Shown: in pieces, positions 1 to 6,940 of the stretch
How positions within the stretch are numbered: position 1 is the first letter of the stretch
Layout of the letters: each line of letters opens with the position of its first letter
From: WHTG01 sp035540515
GTDB taxonomy: Bacteria; Actinomycetota; Nitriliruptoria; Euzebyales; Egibacteraceae
Direction of reading: 5' to 3'
Length of the DNA stretch: 11,398 bases
Assembly: GCA_035540515.1 (NCBI GenBank)
Contig: DATLGM010000076.1
Span: 1-11,398, forward strand
Position numbers and translations under genes: made by a program
The notes under the pieces: generated by a model
Database searches by the model: none
What the model saw: the letters and a program-made list of their open reading frames with translations, nothing else
What the model was told of the DNA's origin: nothing

Positions 1-1
1 G

Positions 2-199
2 GGCCGGGATGACTACGCACCCCGCAGCGCCGAGGCTCATTGTCATCGGCGGACTGACGCGAGTGCGCTGACGACGGGTCTGCTCCAAGGCGATCTGGCG
101 GCGGACCGCCTGCACCTGTGTGGCAACGCATCGCCAATCACGGTGGATTTGAGCGGCTCGGTCGAGCCGCTCAGGCGCGACCGAAGAACCCCTCCATGA
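2..199 (+). other. Open frame without start: possible 3' tail of an unidentified gene
   Basis: Frame 2 is open from the window edge to a TGA at 197-199 (about 65 codons). It reads ...LTTGLLQGDLAADRLHLCG... in its later part. Third positions are G/C-rich only after about position 60, so this could be the end of a gene entering from the left, or chance in GC-rich DNA. I recognise no family. A hairpin at 151-172 lies inside it, which argues mildly against coding. No convincing gene is visible on the other strand between 1 and 307. Treat as undetermined. Confidence 0.2.
151..172. repeat. Perfect 10-bp inverted repeat (hairpin)
   Basis: GAGCGGCTCG (151-160) and CGAGCCGCTC (163-172) are exact reverse complements separated by GT, so a folded RNA would have about 9 bp around a 4-nt loop. 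No T-run follows on either strand, so it is not a textbook intrinsic terminator. It could be a factor-assisted terminator of an upstream gene or a palindromic protein site. Confidence 0.5.
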
Positions 200-207
200 A
201 CGGAGGG
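190..207. repeat. 6-bp inverted repeat with 6-nt loop
   Basis: CCCTCC (190-195) pairs with GGAGGG (202-207) around ATGAAC. It follows the 151-172 hairpin by 17 nt, and the pair may form a tandem terminator or leader structure ahead of the gene at 308. No U-tract follows, so function is undecided. Confidence 0.35.
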
Positions 208-307
208 TAGCCCGCGCACTGGGAAGGTTGAGGGAGTTCCCCGATGTGCGTCGGCTCGGCCCTCCATACGGTCGGTCCACAGCCAGATCCGACCCGAGGA
301 GCACCCG

Positions 308-622
308 ATGTACGTCCAGCTCGTCACGTTCACACTCGACGGCCCGACCGAGGCGCAGTACCACGAGGCATGCCGGCAAGAGACCGATGTCTTCACCCAG
401 CTCCCCGGCCTCCTGGCCAAGATCTGGTTGCGCGACCCCGACACCGGTACCTACGGCGGGCTGTATCTGTGGCGAGACCGGGGCTGCTATGAGGACTACA
501 TCAACAGTGACGTCTTCCGCGCCATCCAGGAGGACCAGTCCTTCGCAGGCGTGACCTCTCACGGCTTCGACCACTTCGAAGACCTGACGAAGGCCACGCA
601 ACCGGGACTGACCGTGGCCTGA
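308..622 (+). CDS. YdhR-like small monooxygenase-fold protein
   Basis: 104 residues, beginning MYVQLVTFTLDGPTEAQYHE. Length and pattern fit the YdhR family (E. coli YdhR is about 101 aa), dimeric alpha+beta-barrel proteins placed by structure among the ABM-type, cofactor-independent monooxygenases. The family fingerprint is visible: an N-terminal beta strand, an acidic helix, the PGLLAKIWLRDPDTGTYGG segment (about 38-53), YLWRD, and a late F-x-x-I-x-x-D segment before a final strand. The ATG at 308 has a strong Shine-Dalgarno (GAGGAG, 296-301) six bases upstream, which fixes the start. It stands alone on the plus strand and ends at the bidirectional terminator at 701-723. The substrate is unknown; a cytosolic role in aromatic or quinone chemistry is inferred from fold only. 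Confidence 0.85.
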   Translation: MYVQLVTFTLDGPTEAQYHEACRQETDVFTQLPGLLAKIWLRDPDTGTYGGLYLWRDRGCYEDYINSDVFRAIQEDQSFAGVTSHGFDHFEDLTKATQPGLTVA

Positions 623-700
623 CGGCGTGTTGGGGAGGTTGTCACGAATTCAGGCCGGAGGTGGGTACACCTGGACGCGCCTAGGGGCGCAGACGCAAGA

Positions 701-723
701 GAGCCCCGGCGCTGCCGGGGCTC
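701..723. terminator. Bidirectional intrinsic-type terminator
   Basis: GAGCCCCGGC (701-710) and GCCGGGGCTC (714-723) form a perfect 10-bp stem around GCT. It lies exactly between two converging genes, the YdhR-like CDS ending at 622 and the minus-strand micro-ORF ending at 740. The minus-strand continuation is TCTTGCGTCT and the plus-strand continuation TGCCTCTTC. Both are pyrimidine-rich but lack a full U-run, as is common in high-GC actinobacteria. Confidence 0.75.
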
Positions 724-739
724 TGCCTCTTCGGGATGA

Positions 740-799
740 TCAGGTGAGAATCAGAATCAGGATGATGACGAGGATCAGGGTTCCGATTCCGATGTACAT
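740..799 (-). CDS. 19-residue hydrophobic membrane micro-protein
   Basis: ATG at 797-799 begins the peptide MYIGIGTLILVIILILILT and TGA ends it at 740-742. After a short polar/glycine start it is one uninterrupted run of I, L and V, just long enough to span a membrane. The start is well supported: AAGGAG lies five bases upstream on the minus strand, as good a ribosome site as any in the window, and a strong terminator stem begins 17 nt past the stop. A longer in-frame reading from further upstream (to 925) exists, but its extra residues look non-coding and it ignores the ribosome site. The gene follows the VOC gene by 98 nt in the same direction. Function unknown. Single-pass micro-proteins of this size often bind larger membrane complexes, but nothing here names a partner. 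Confidence 0.7.
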   Translation of the reverse strand: MYIGIGTLILVIILILILT

Positions 800-871
800 C
801 TGTGCTCCTTGTCGTCGAGCGTGTGCGGCGCTGTAGCCGGTATGCCCCGGTCCCCCGCTGAATAGTCCTGG

Positions 872-890
872 CCGGTCGTCCAATGACCGG
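872..890. repeat. 6-bp inverted repeat between the VOC gene and the micro-ORF
   Basis: CCGGTC (872-877) and GACCGG (885-890) flank a 7-nt loop, starting 8 nt beyond the VOC stop codon on the minus strand. It could be a weak terminator of the glnE-VOC transcript, but no U-tract follows. Confidence 0.3.
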
Positions 891-897
891 AGATGTC

Positions 898-1239
898 CTA
901 TTCGTCCGGGGTCGACGGCTTCCAATACCCAAGGTGGTTACCCCACGGGTCATCGAACGGCAGCCACGTGCCACCGACCGACTCGATGGGCTCGCCCGCC
1001 GCAGCGTTGCGTCTGGCCAGCCGGCGATGATCCGCGCGGACGTTGTTCGCCTCGAGCACCAGGCGGATCCCTGGCGTGTCCCCGGCGACCAACGTCACCC
1101 GCTGCCCGTCGGCGTCCAGCTCGACGGCCTTGGCGCCCTGGTGCTCGACCGTGCGCACGTACGTGAACCGGCAGGCGTCGGTGTAGAAGTCCACGGCCGC
1201 GTCGATGTCGGCCACGGTGATGATGATCTCGCAGAACAT
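898..1239 (-). CDS. VOC superfamily (glyoxalase/bleomycin-resistance fold) protein
   Basis: 113 residues in one VOC module: an opening strand CEIIITVADIDAAVDFYTD (3-21), a central TLVAGDTPGIRLVLE segment, and the closing DPWGNHLGY. This is the usual half-barrel length; such proteins dimerise to form a metal or ligand pocket. The family spans lyases, dioxygenases, fosfomycin/bleomycin resistance and regulators, so the substrate cannot be given. The usual metal ligands are not obvious: the first strand lacks the common His, and the closing motif has Gly-Tyr where a Glu is frequent, which suggests a non-metal or divergent member. It starts 24 nt after the glnE stop in the same direction, so co-transcription is likely. 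The ATG lacks a clear ribosome site (CTCCTCCCGCC precedes it), which would fit translation dependent on glnE. Confidence 0.8.
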   Translation of the reverse strand: MFCEIIITVADIDAAVDFYTDACRFTYVRTVEHQGAKAVELDADGQRVTLVAGDTPGIRLVLEANNVRADHRRLARRNAAAGEPIESVGGTWLPFDDPWGNHLGYWKPSTPDE

Positions 1240-1263
1240 GGCGGGAGGAGACGTCCTTGCGGG

Positions 1264-4164
1264 TCAGCGGGTTGGGGCATCGTAGAAGGCCCGCTCGTGT
1301 ACCCGGCGAACGCGCCGCATTGCCCGCGCCAGGTCCTCGCTCATCCGCTGAGCGCCGGGGCGCTCGTACCCGAGCATGCGGGCCAACCGCTCCAGCTTGA
1401 CGGGGTCCGCGGGCATCAGGTGTGTGTCGCGCGCGCCGGCGAGGTACCGGGCGTTGCGCAGCCGGGTGAGCAACCGCCACCCGTCGGCCAGCCACCGTCC
1501 CTCTTGGCCGTCGAGCAGGCCGGCCTCCACACACGCCTCGACGCCGGCCAGTGCCCCGGGGACACGTAGGCGCTGCTGGGCGCCGCCGTGCTGCAGCTGC
1601 AGCAGCTGCACCGTCCACTCGACGTCGGACAGCCCCCCTGCGCCGAGCTTGAGATCAGTCTTGGTGCCGACACGCAGCGGCGGCGTCCGGGCGCGTCCGC
1701 CCAGCTTGCCGGTGGGTGCCGCGGGGCGCGCCCCACGCGTCCGCGCCCGTATCCCGGTCGACACCCCCGCGCGCTCGCGTTCGACCCGCGCCTTCATCTT
1801 GCGCACATCGGCAAGGCGCTGCGCCGGTGCACGCATCGGGTACACGAAGTGGTTCACCATCTCGAGGAACGCCGCGCCCAGCTCCGGATCGCCGGCGACC
1901 GGCCTGGCCTGGGTCAGCGCCTGCAGCTCCCAGGTCTCCGCCCAGCGCTCGTAGTAGGAGCGATACGACGACAGGCTGCGCGACAACGGCCCGTCCTTGC
2001 CTTCTGGTCTGAGGTTGAGATCGACACGGAAGGCCTGGCCTTCGGGCGTCACGCCCGACAGCACCTCCAGCAGCCGCTCGGCTGCCTGCTCGCCGTCCGC
2101 GTCGTCGTGCGTGGTCTCGGTGACGATGAGCACGTCGAGGTCGCTGGCGTAGCCCAGCTCGCGTCCGCCGAGCTTGCCCATGGCGATCACGGACATGCGG
2201 ACGCCGTCGGGCACCACGTGGTTCACGGCCGCCTGCAGGCACGCCTCGGCGAGCCCGGTCAGCTCGTGACCGACCGCCACGACGTCGGCGAGCCCGGCCA
2301 GGTCCCGCACCGCGGTGCGTGCAGCCTCGCGCCGGCGCATGCGGCGCAGCGCTGCGGGAATGTCGCTGCCCTGCGAGCGCCGGCGCAGTCCCTCGGCCAG
2401 CCGGGCGTAGTCCTCGGCGAGGAGCTCGCGCTCGAGCCCCGTCGCGTCGGCGAGCAGCCCGAGCACCTCCGGCTGTCGCTCCAGCCAGCGCCCCACGACC
2501 GCCGAGGCGCCCAGCACACGGGCCAGCATGTCCGCGACCGGCGGGTGGTCGCGCAGCGTCCGCATCAGGTACGGCGACTCCTGCGTGGACTCTGCCAGTG
2601 AGCGCAGCGCCGCCAACCCCGCGTCGGGGTCCGGCGCGGCGGCCAGCGTCGGCAGGATGGCCGGTAGCACCGTCCGCAGCAGATGGGCGCGACGCGAGAC
2701 CCCGCCGGCGAGTGCCTCGAGGTGCCGCAGCGCCTCCTGCGGCCGGGCGAACCCGAGCGCGACCAGACGCTCCTTCGCCGCATCGGCCGCCAGTCCGGTC
2801 TCCTCGGTCTGGCCGGCGACCGCGATCTGCTCGGCGCTCGACAGCGCCGCGAAGCGGGCGAGCAGCGGGCGGTAGAACAGCTTTTCGTGCAGGCGTCTGA
2901 CCTCGCCCTGGGTCCGCGCGAGCTCGCTGTCGAAGCGGTGCAGCAGGTCCCCCGGCTGCTTGCCGCCCTCCGGCGACAGGTGTGCTGCCACCGTCCGGGC
3001 CAGCCGCCGGCGGTCGTCGTCGTTGCTGGGGACGGTGTGCGTCCGCCGCAGGTTCGCCATCTGCAACCGGTGCTCGACCGTCCGCAGGAAGACATACGCG
3101 TCGCGGAACTCGGCGCCGTCCTCCTCGCCGACGTAGGCGCCCCGGGCAAGCGCCGCCAGCGCCTCGAGCGTGTTCGGGCTGCGCAGCGCCCGGTCGTGAC
3201 GGCCGTGGACGAGCTGCAGCAGCTGCACGGCGAACTCGATGTCCCGCAGACCGCCAGGCGCCAGCTTGACCTGCCGGGCGCCGGCGCGCTGCACCGGCGT
3301 GGACTTCTCGACGACCGTCTTCATGCGCTGGATCTCGCCGACAGCCTCCGGGTCGAGGCGGTCGGGCCAGACGTACGGTTCGATCAGCTTCGTGAACGCC
3401 GCGCCGAGGTCGGCGTCGCCTGCCACCACACGCGCTTTGAGCAGCGCCTGGAACTCCCACGTCTTCGCCCACCGGTCGTAGTAGGAGCGGTAGGCGTCGA
3501 GACTCCTGACCAGCGGCCCGTCCTTGCCTTCGGGGCGCAGGTTCGCATCGACTTCGTACGCGCGCCCGTCGGGGGTGACCTCAGCCATCAGCCGCATGAA
3601 GTCGCCGGCCGCCGCCGCCGCGTCGGCGTAGTCCCCCTCGGCGACGAAGATGACGTCGACGTCCGAGACGTAGTTCAGCTCGCGCCCGCCGAGCTTGCCC
3701 ATCCCGATCAGCGAAATCGCAACGTCCCGGTCACGGCACGCGTGCGCCAGCGCAGCGGACAGCACCCCCTGGGCGAGGTCCGCCAGCTCGGCGGCGACCG
3801 TCGGGGTGTCGGCAAGCCCCAACAGGTCCCGGACCGTGATGCGCAACAGCCCGGCGCGCTGCTCCACGGCCAACGCACGCGCCGGCGACGGTGCCTCGGC
3901 CATCGCTGCGGCACACCGCTGGTGGATCGTGGGGGCGTCGAGGGGCCCGAGGTCCCCCGACAGTGCGTCCGCGACGCGCTCGTGGCGGGCCGCGGCGTCG
4001 ACCAGCGGCGCGCAGACCGCCGCCACGACCGCCAGCCTGCCCAGCTCGACGTCCCCCAGGCGGTCCAGTGCAGCGGGGCTGGTGTCGGCCAGTCGCTGCA
4101 GTGCCGTGTGGGCGCGCTCCGGATTGGACGTCGCTGCGGCGAGTTCGCTGAGGTCTACAGGCAC
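1264..4164 (-). CDS. glnE: Bifunctional glutamine synthetase adenylyltransferase/deadenylase
   Basis: 966 residues; actinobacterial GlnE is typically near 1000. It adds AMP to, and removes it from, the regulatory tyrosine of type I glutamine synthetase. The duplicated nucleotidyltransferase layout is clear. The N-terminal (deadenylylase) motif GMGKLGGRELNYVSDVD has D168 and D170; the C-terminal (adenylylase) motif AMGKLGGRELGYASDLD has D675 and D677. Each is followed by RPEGKDGPL and a W-x-x-TWE-x-QAL segment, then a helical domain (DIEFAVQLLQL and DVEWTVQLLQL). The GTG start at 4162-4164 is 12 nt after the glnA2 stop, and that stop is in frame just upstream, so the start cannot move further up. 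No strong ribosome site is seen, consistent with coupling. Oddity: an Arg/Pro/Gly-rich insertion at about 801-836 in the C-terminal half. The classic substrate, a GSI-beta, is not in this window. Confidence 0.96.
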   Translation of the reverse strand: MPVDLSELAAATSNPERAHTALQRLADTSPAALDRLGDVELGRLAVVAAVCAPLVDAAARHERVADALSGDLGPLDAPTIHQRCAAAMAEAPSPARALAVEQRAGLLRITVRDLLGLADTPTVAAELADLAQGVLSAALAHACRDRDVAISLIGMGKLGGRELNYVSDVDVIFVAEGDYADAAAAAGDFMRLMAEVTPDGRAYEVDANLRPEGKDGPLVRSLDAYRSYYDRWAKTWEFQALLKARVVAGDADLGAAFTKLIEPYVWPDRLDPEAVGEIQRMKTVVEKSTPVQRAGARQVKLAPGGLRDIEFAVQLLQLVHGRHDRALRSPNTLEALAALARGAYVGEEDGAEFRDAYVFLRTVEHRLQMANLRRTHTVPSNDDDRRRLARTVAAHLSPEGGKQPGDLLHRFDSELARTQGEVRRLHEKLFYRPLLARFAALSSAEQIAVAGQTEETGLAADAAKERLVALGFARPQEALRHLEALAGGVSRRAHLLRTVLPAILPTLAAAPDPDAGLAALRSLAESTQESPYLMRTLRDHPPVADMLARVLGASAVVGRWLERQPEVLGLLADATGLERELLAEDYARLAEGLRRRSQGSDIPAALRRMRRREAARTAVRDLAGLADVVAVGHELTGLAEACLQAAVNHVVPDGVRMSVIAMGKLGGRELGYASDLDVLIVTETTHDDADGEQAAERLLEVLSGVTPEGQAFRVDLNLRPEGKDGPLSRSLSSYRSYYERWAETWELQALTQARPVAGDPELGAAFLEMVNHFVYPMRAPAQRLADVRKMKARVERERAGVSTGIRARTRGARPAAPTGKLGGRARTPPLRVGTKTDLKLGAGGLSDVEWTVQLLQLQHGGAQQRLRVPGALAGVEACVEAGLLDGQEGRWLADGWRLLTRLRNARYLAGARDTHLMPADPVKLERLARMLGYERPGAQRMSEDLARAMRRVRRVHERAFYDAPTR

Positions 4165-4176
4165 AGCGAGTCCGCG

Positions 4177-5502
4177 CTACAGCGTCGGCAGGTACTTCGC
4201 GACCTCGTAGGGGGTGACCTGCGAGCGGTACTCGTCCCACTCCACGCGCTTGTTGCGCAGGAAGAACTCGAAGACGTGCTCCCCCAGCGCCTCGGCGACG
4301 AGCTCGGACTCCTCCATCAACGCCAGCGCCTCGTCCAGGTTGCGCGGCAGCGAACCGATGCCGGCCGCGCGCCGCTCCTGCTCGGTCATCTCGTAGATGT
4401 TGTCTTCCGCCTCGGGCGGCAGCTCGTAGTCCTTCTCGATCCCGCGCAGCCCCGCCGCCAGGATGACCGAGAACGCGAGATACGGGTTGCACGCCGGATC
4501 CGGTGCGCGGAACTCGATGCGTGTCGACGCCGGCTTGTTCGGCTTGTACATCGGCACGCGCAGCAGCGACGACCGGTTGTGCCGGCCCCAGGAGACGAAG
4601 ACCGGCGCCTCGAAGCCGGGCACCAGCCGCTTGTAGGAGTTCACCCACTGGCAGCACACCGCGGTGATCTCCCGGGCGTGGGTGAGGATGCCGGCCATGA
4701 ACTGCTTGGCGGTGTCGGACAGATGGATCGGGTCGTCGGCGTCGAAGAAGGCGTTGCTGTCGCCGTCGAACAGCGACACGTGCGTGTGCATCGCGCTGCC
4801 CCAGTGCTCGGCGAGGGGCTTGGGCATGAAGGTCGCGTAGACGCCGCGCGCCATCGCGACCTCCTTGATGACCAGCCGGTAGGTCATGAGGTTGTCGGCC
4901 ATCGTCAGTGCATCGGCGAAGCGCAGGTCGATCTCGTGCTGGCTCGGCGCGACCTCGTGATGGGAGTACTCCACCGAGATCCCCATCGCCTCCAGCGTCT
5001 GGATCGCGTCGCGGCGGAAGTCCTGCTGGACGTCCAGTGGCGTGAGGTCGAAGTAGCCGCCGCTGTCCAGGGGCGTGGGGTCGTCAGGGCCCTTGAACAG
5101 GAAGAACTCCATCTCAGGGTGGACGTAGAAGCTGAAGCCCATGTCGGCGGCACGGGCCAGGTTGCGTCGCAGCACCTGGCGGGGGTCGGCCGCGAACGGC
5201 TCGCCCTGGGGTGTGAGGATGTCGCAGAACATCCGACCGACTGGCTCGTTCTCACCGCGCCACGGCAGCACCTGGAAGGTCGTCGCGTCGGGCACCGCGA
5301 GCATGTCGGACTCCTGGATGCGCGCGAACCCGTCGACCGCCGACCCGTCGAACCCGATGCCTTCGGTGAACGCCCCCTCCAGCTCCGAGGTGGTGATCGC
5401 CACACTCTTGAGCATCCCGAGGACGTCGGTGAACCACAGCCGCACGAAGCGGATGTCGCGCTCCTCGACCGTCCGGAGGACGTACTCCTGCTGCCTGTCC
5501 AC
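4177..5502 (-). CDS. glnA2: Type I glutamine synthetase, GSI-alpha / GlnA2 type
   Basis: ATP-dependent ligation of ammonium to glutamate, cytosolic dodecamer. 441 residues from the GTG at 5500-5502. This start is preferred over an in-frame TTG at 5514 because GGAGG sits five bases before it, and the N-terminus MDRQQEYVLRTVEERDIRF then aligns end to end with mycobacterial GlnA2. Visible motifs: Asp latch FDGSAVDGF (D52); metal and substrate residues in VHPEMEFFLF, SHHEVAPSQHEIDLRF and MHTHVSLF; the Glu flap NSYKRLVPGFEAP; NRSSLLRVP; RIEFRAPD. The length, the missing GSI-beta insertion and Arg at position 61 (the GSI-alpha arginine used for glutamine feedback in B. subtilis) indicate the alpha class. 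The adenylylation-region motif is EDNIYEMT, with Y370. It lies 59 nt after amt and 12 nt before glnE. Recognition is firm. Whether it is the main GS is unknown, since GlnA2 homologues in other actinobacteria often have secondary roles. Confidence 0.95.
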   Translation of the reverse strand: MDRQQEYVLRTVEERDIRFVRLWFTDVLGMLKSVAITTSELEGAFTEGIGFDGSAVDGFARIQESDMLAVPDATTFQVLPWRGENEPVGRMFCDILTPQGEPFAADPRQVLRRNLARAADMGFSFYVHPEMEFFLFKGPDDPTPLDSGGYFDLTPLDVQQDFRRDAIQTLEAMGISVEYSHHEVAPSQHEIDLRFADALTMADNLMTYRLVIKEVAMARGVYATFMPKPLAEHWGSAMHTHVSLFDGDSNAFFDADDPIHLSDTAKQFMAGILTHAREITAVCCQWVNSYKRLVPGFEAPVFVSWGRHNRSSLLRVPMYKPNKPASTRIEFRAPDPACNPYLAFSVILAAGLRGIEKDYELPPEAEDNIYEMTEQERRAAGIGSLPRNLDEALALMEESELVAEALGEHVFEFFLRNKRVEWDEYRSQVTPYEVAKYLPTL

Positions 5503-5561
5503 ATCCGCCTCCAAGCCTGGGACCTCAGGCGGATGCTATCGGCTGCAGTCCCGGCGACGGC

Positions 5562-6875
5562 CTACTCCGCCAGGGCCTTCCGACGCAGCACCGCCGGCCC
5601 CGCAGGCTCGGTCGCCGGTCCACGGGGGTACGCCGTGGTGCCCAGCGCGAGCTCGGGGTAGCCGTACATGCCGTGCTCGTGGATGTCCAGCCCCTCGATC
5701 TCCTCCTCCTCGCTGACCCGGATGCCCATGGTCGCCTTGAGCAGCGCGAACATGGCGCCGGACGCGACGGCCACGAACAGCACGACAGCCGCGACCCCGA
5801 TCAGCTGCGACACGAGCAAGGCAGCACCGCCCCCGTACAGCAGGCCGCCGTCGACGGCGAACAGGCCGACCCACACCGTGCCAAGGATCCCGCAGACGCC
5901 GTGCACGCTCGCGGCGCCGACGGGGTCGTCGACCCCCAGCCGGTCGATCCCGGCGACCGCAACCACCACGACCACGCCGGCCGTGAGACCCACCAGCAGG
6001 GCGCCGAGGTTGTTCATCGCGTCCGCGCCGGCGGTCACGCCCACCAGCCCCGCGAGGATCCCGTTGGCCGTCATTCCCACGTCGAACTTGCCCTGGCGCA
6101 GTCGCGTGAACAGCGCCGTCGAGACCCCGCCCGCGCACCCGGCCAGGGCTGTGGTCAGCAGCACCGAGGCGATGAGCGGCCCATCGACGGCGAGCACCGA
6201 ACCGCCGTTGAACCCGAACCACCCGAAGAACAGGATGAGCGTCCCCAGCGCTCCGAGGGGCATCGAGTGCCCGGGGATCGCGCGCGGTTTGCCGTTGCGG
6301 TCGTACTTGCCGATCCGCGCCCCGAGGACGAGTGCTCCCATGAAGGCCGCGACACCGCCTGTCAGGTGCACGACCGTCGACCCGGCGAAGTCGTAGAACC
6401 CCAGGGCGTCCAGCCACCCGCCACCCCACTTCCACGCGCCGACCACCGGGTAGATCACGCCGGTCATCACCACGGCAACCACCACGTAGGCGCCGAACTT
6501 CATCCGCTCCGCGACGCCCCCAGACACGATCGTGGCCGCGGTCGCGGCGAAGACACCCTGGAACAGGAAGTCGATGGCGATCGACCCCGCCAGCGGCTCG
6601 TACTCGCTGAAGTTGAGGAGGAAGAAGCCGTCGGTGCCGAACAGCCCCGCCGCCTGCGCCCCGTACATCACCCCGAACCCGACGCAGAAGTAGACGACGA
6701 AGCCCAGCGTCAGCGTCATCAGGTTCTTCATGATGATGTTGGCGGCGTTCTTGGCCCGCGTGAACCCCGCCTCGAGCATCGCGAACCCGGCGTGCATCAG
6801 GAACACCAGCACCGACGCCAGAAAGATGTAGATGATCAGCAGGTTGTTCTCCAACGCCGCGAGACTCTGTTCCAT
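5562..6875 (-). CDS. amt: Ammonium transporter, Amt/Mep/Rh family
   Basis: 437 residues, inner membrane, with about eleven hydrophobic segments. It recruits and conducts ammonium/ammonia. The twin-histidine pore pair is present: H170 in VVHLTGGVAAF and H325 in SVHGVCGILG (E. coli AmtB H168/H318). Family blocks MHAGFAMLEAGFTRAKN, GGVAERMKF and FGWFGFNGGS are intact. The first block reads MLEAGF rather than the FFYGGM-like form of AmtB, placing it in another common bacterial Amt clade. The C-terminal tail (EEEEIEGLDIHEHGMYGYPE, then a variable end) carries the conserved cytoplasmic D-x-x-x-HG-x-x-(G/A)Y element that in AmtB meets GlnK. The ATG has GGAGG four bases upstream. No glnK follows; glnA2 does, 59 nt on. 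A GlnR-like box lies 66-103 bp upstream of the ATG. Confidence 0.95.
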   Translation of the reverse strand: MEQSLAALENNLLIIYIFLASVLVFLMHAGFAMLEAGFTRAKNAANIIMKNLMTLTLGFVVYFCVGFGVMYGAQAAGLFGTDGFFLLNFSEYEPLAGSIAIDFLFQGVFAATAATIVSGGVAERMKFGAYVVVAVVMTGVIYPVVGAWKWGGGWLDALGFYDFAGSTVVHLTGGVAAFMGALVLGARIGKYDRNGKPRAIPGHSMPLGALGTLILFFGWFGFNGGSVLAVDGPLIASVLLTTALAGCAGGVSTALFTRLRQGKFDVGMTANGILAGLVGVTAGADAMNNLGALLVGLTAGVVVVVAVAGIDRLGVDDPVGAASVHGVCGILGTVWVGLFAVDGGLLYGGGAALLVSQLIGVAAVVLFVAVASGAMFALLKATMGIRVSEEEEIEGLDIHEHGMYGYPELALGTTAYPRGPATEPAGPAVLRRKALAE

Positions 6876-6894
6876 TGCGCCTCCAGATCGGTCA

Positions 6895-6910
6895 GTGCCG
6901 CACCCGGCAC
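6895..6910. repeat. 6-bp inverted repeat in the amt leader region
   Basis: GTGCCG (6895-6900) and CGGCAC (6905-6910) flank CACC, 20-35 bp upstream of the amt ATG. It could be an operator half-site pair or a small hairpin in the amt leader. Confidence 0.35.
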
Positions 6911-6924
6911 TCGCTACGATCGAG

Positions 6925-6930
6925 ACGGTA
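6925..6930 (-). promoter_or_regulatory. Candidate -10 element for amt
   Basis: TACCGT (TANNNT form) on the minus strand, predicting a leader of roughly 43 nt before the amt ATG. No good -35 is seen at 17 nt, as expected for an activator-dependent promoter. TAGCGA (6911-6916) is an alternative that would place the GlnR-like boxes nearer the usual activator position. Confidence 0.3.
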
Positions 6931-6940
6931 GGCAGCCGGG

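Noticed and set aside
651..660. CAGGCCGGAG shared with 9191-9200 as a second copy of the repeat element
   Set aside because: Only 10 bp match, and the TTGAAAT arms are absent at 620-700. Chance is likely in GC-rich DNA.
740..925. 61-residue version of the micro-protein
   Set aside because: The upstream part has no hydrophobic or conserved character, runs into the VOC gene, and ignores the strong ribosome site before the ATG at 797-799.
1655..3472. 605-codon minus-strand frame inside glnE
   Set aside because: Out-of-frame shadow of glnE, with an Arg/Ala/Gly-rich translation and no motif.
5503..5514. TTG start for glnA2 at 5514
   Set aside because: The GGAGG ribosome site lies at this TTG itself, and the GTG at 5502 gives the conserved MDRQ start.
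2683..5661. 992-codon open frame on the plus strand opposite glnE and glnA2
   Set aside because: It is antisense to two unmistakable enzymes with intact catalytic motifs. Long antisense frames are expected from G/C-rich third positions. Its translation is Arg/Val/Gln-rich with no domain.
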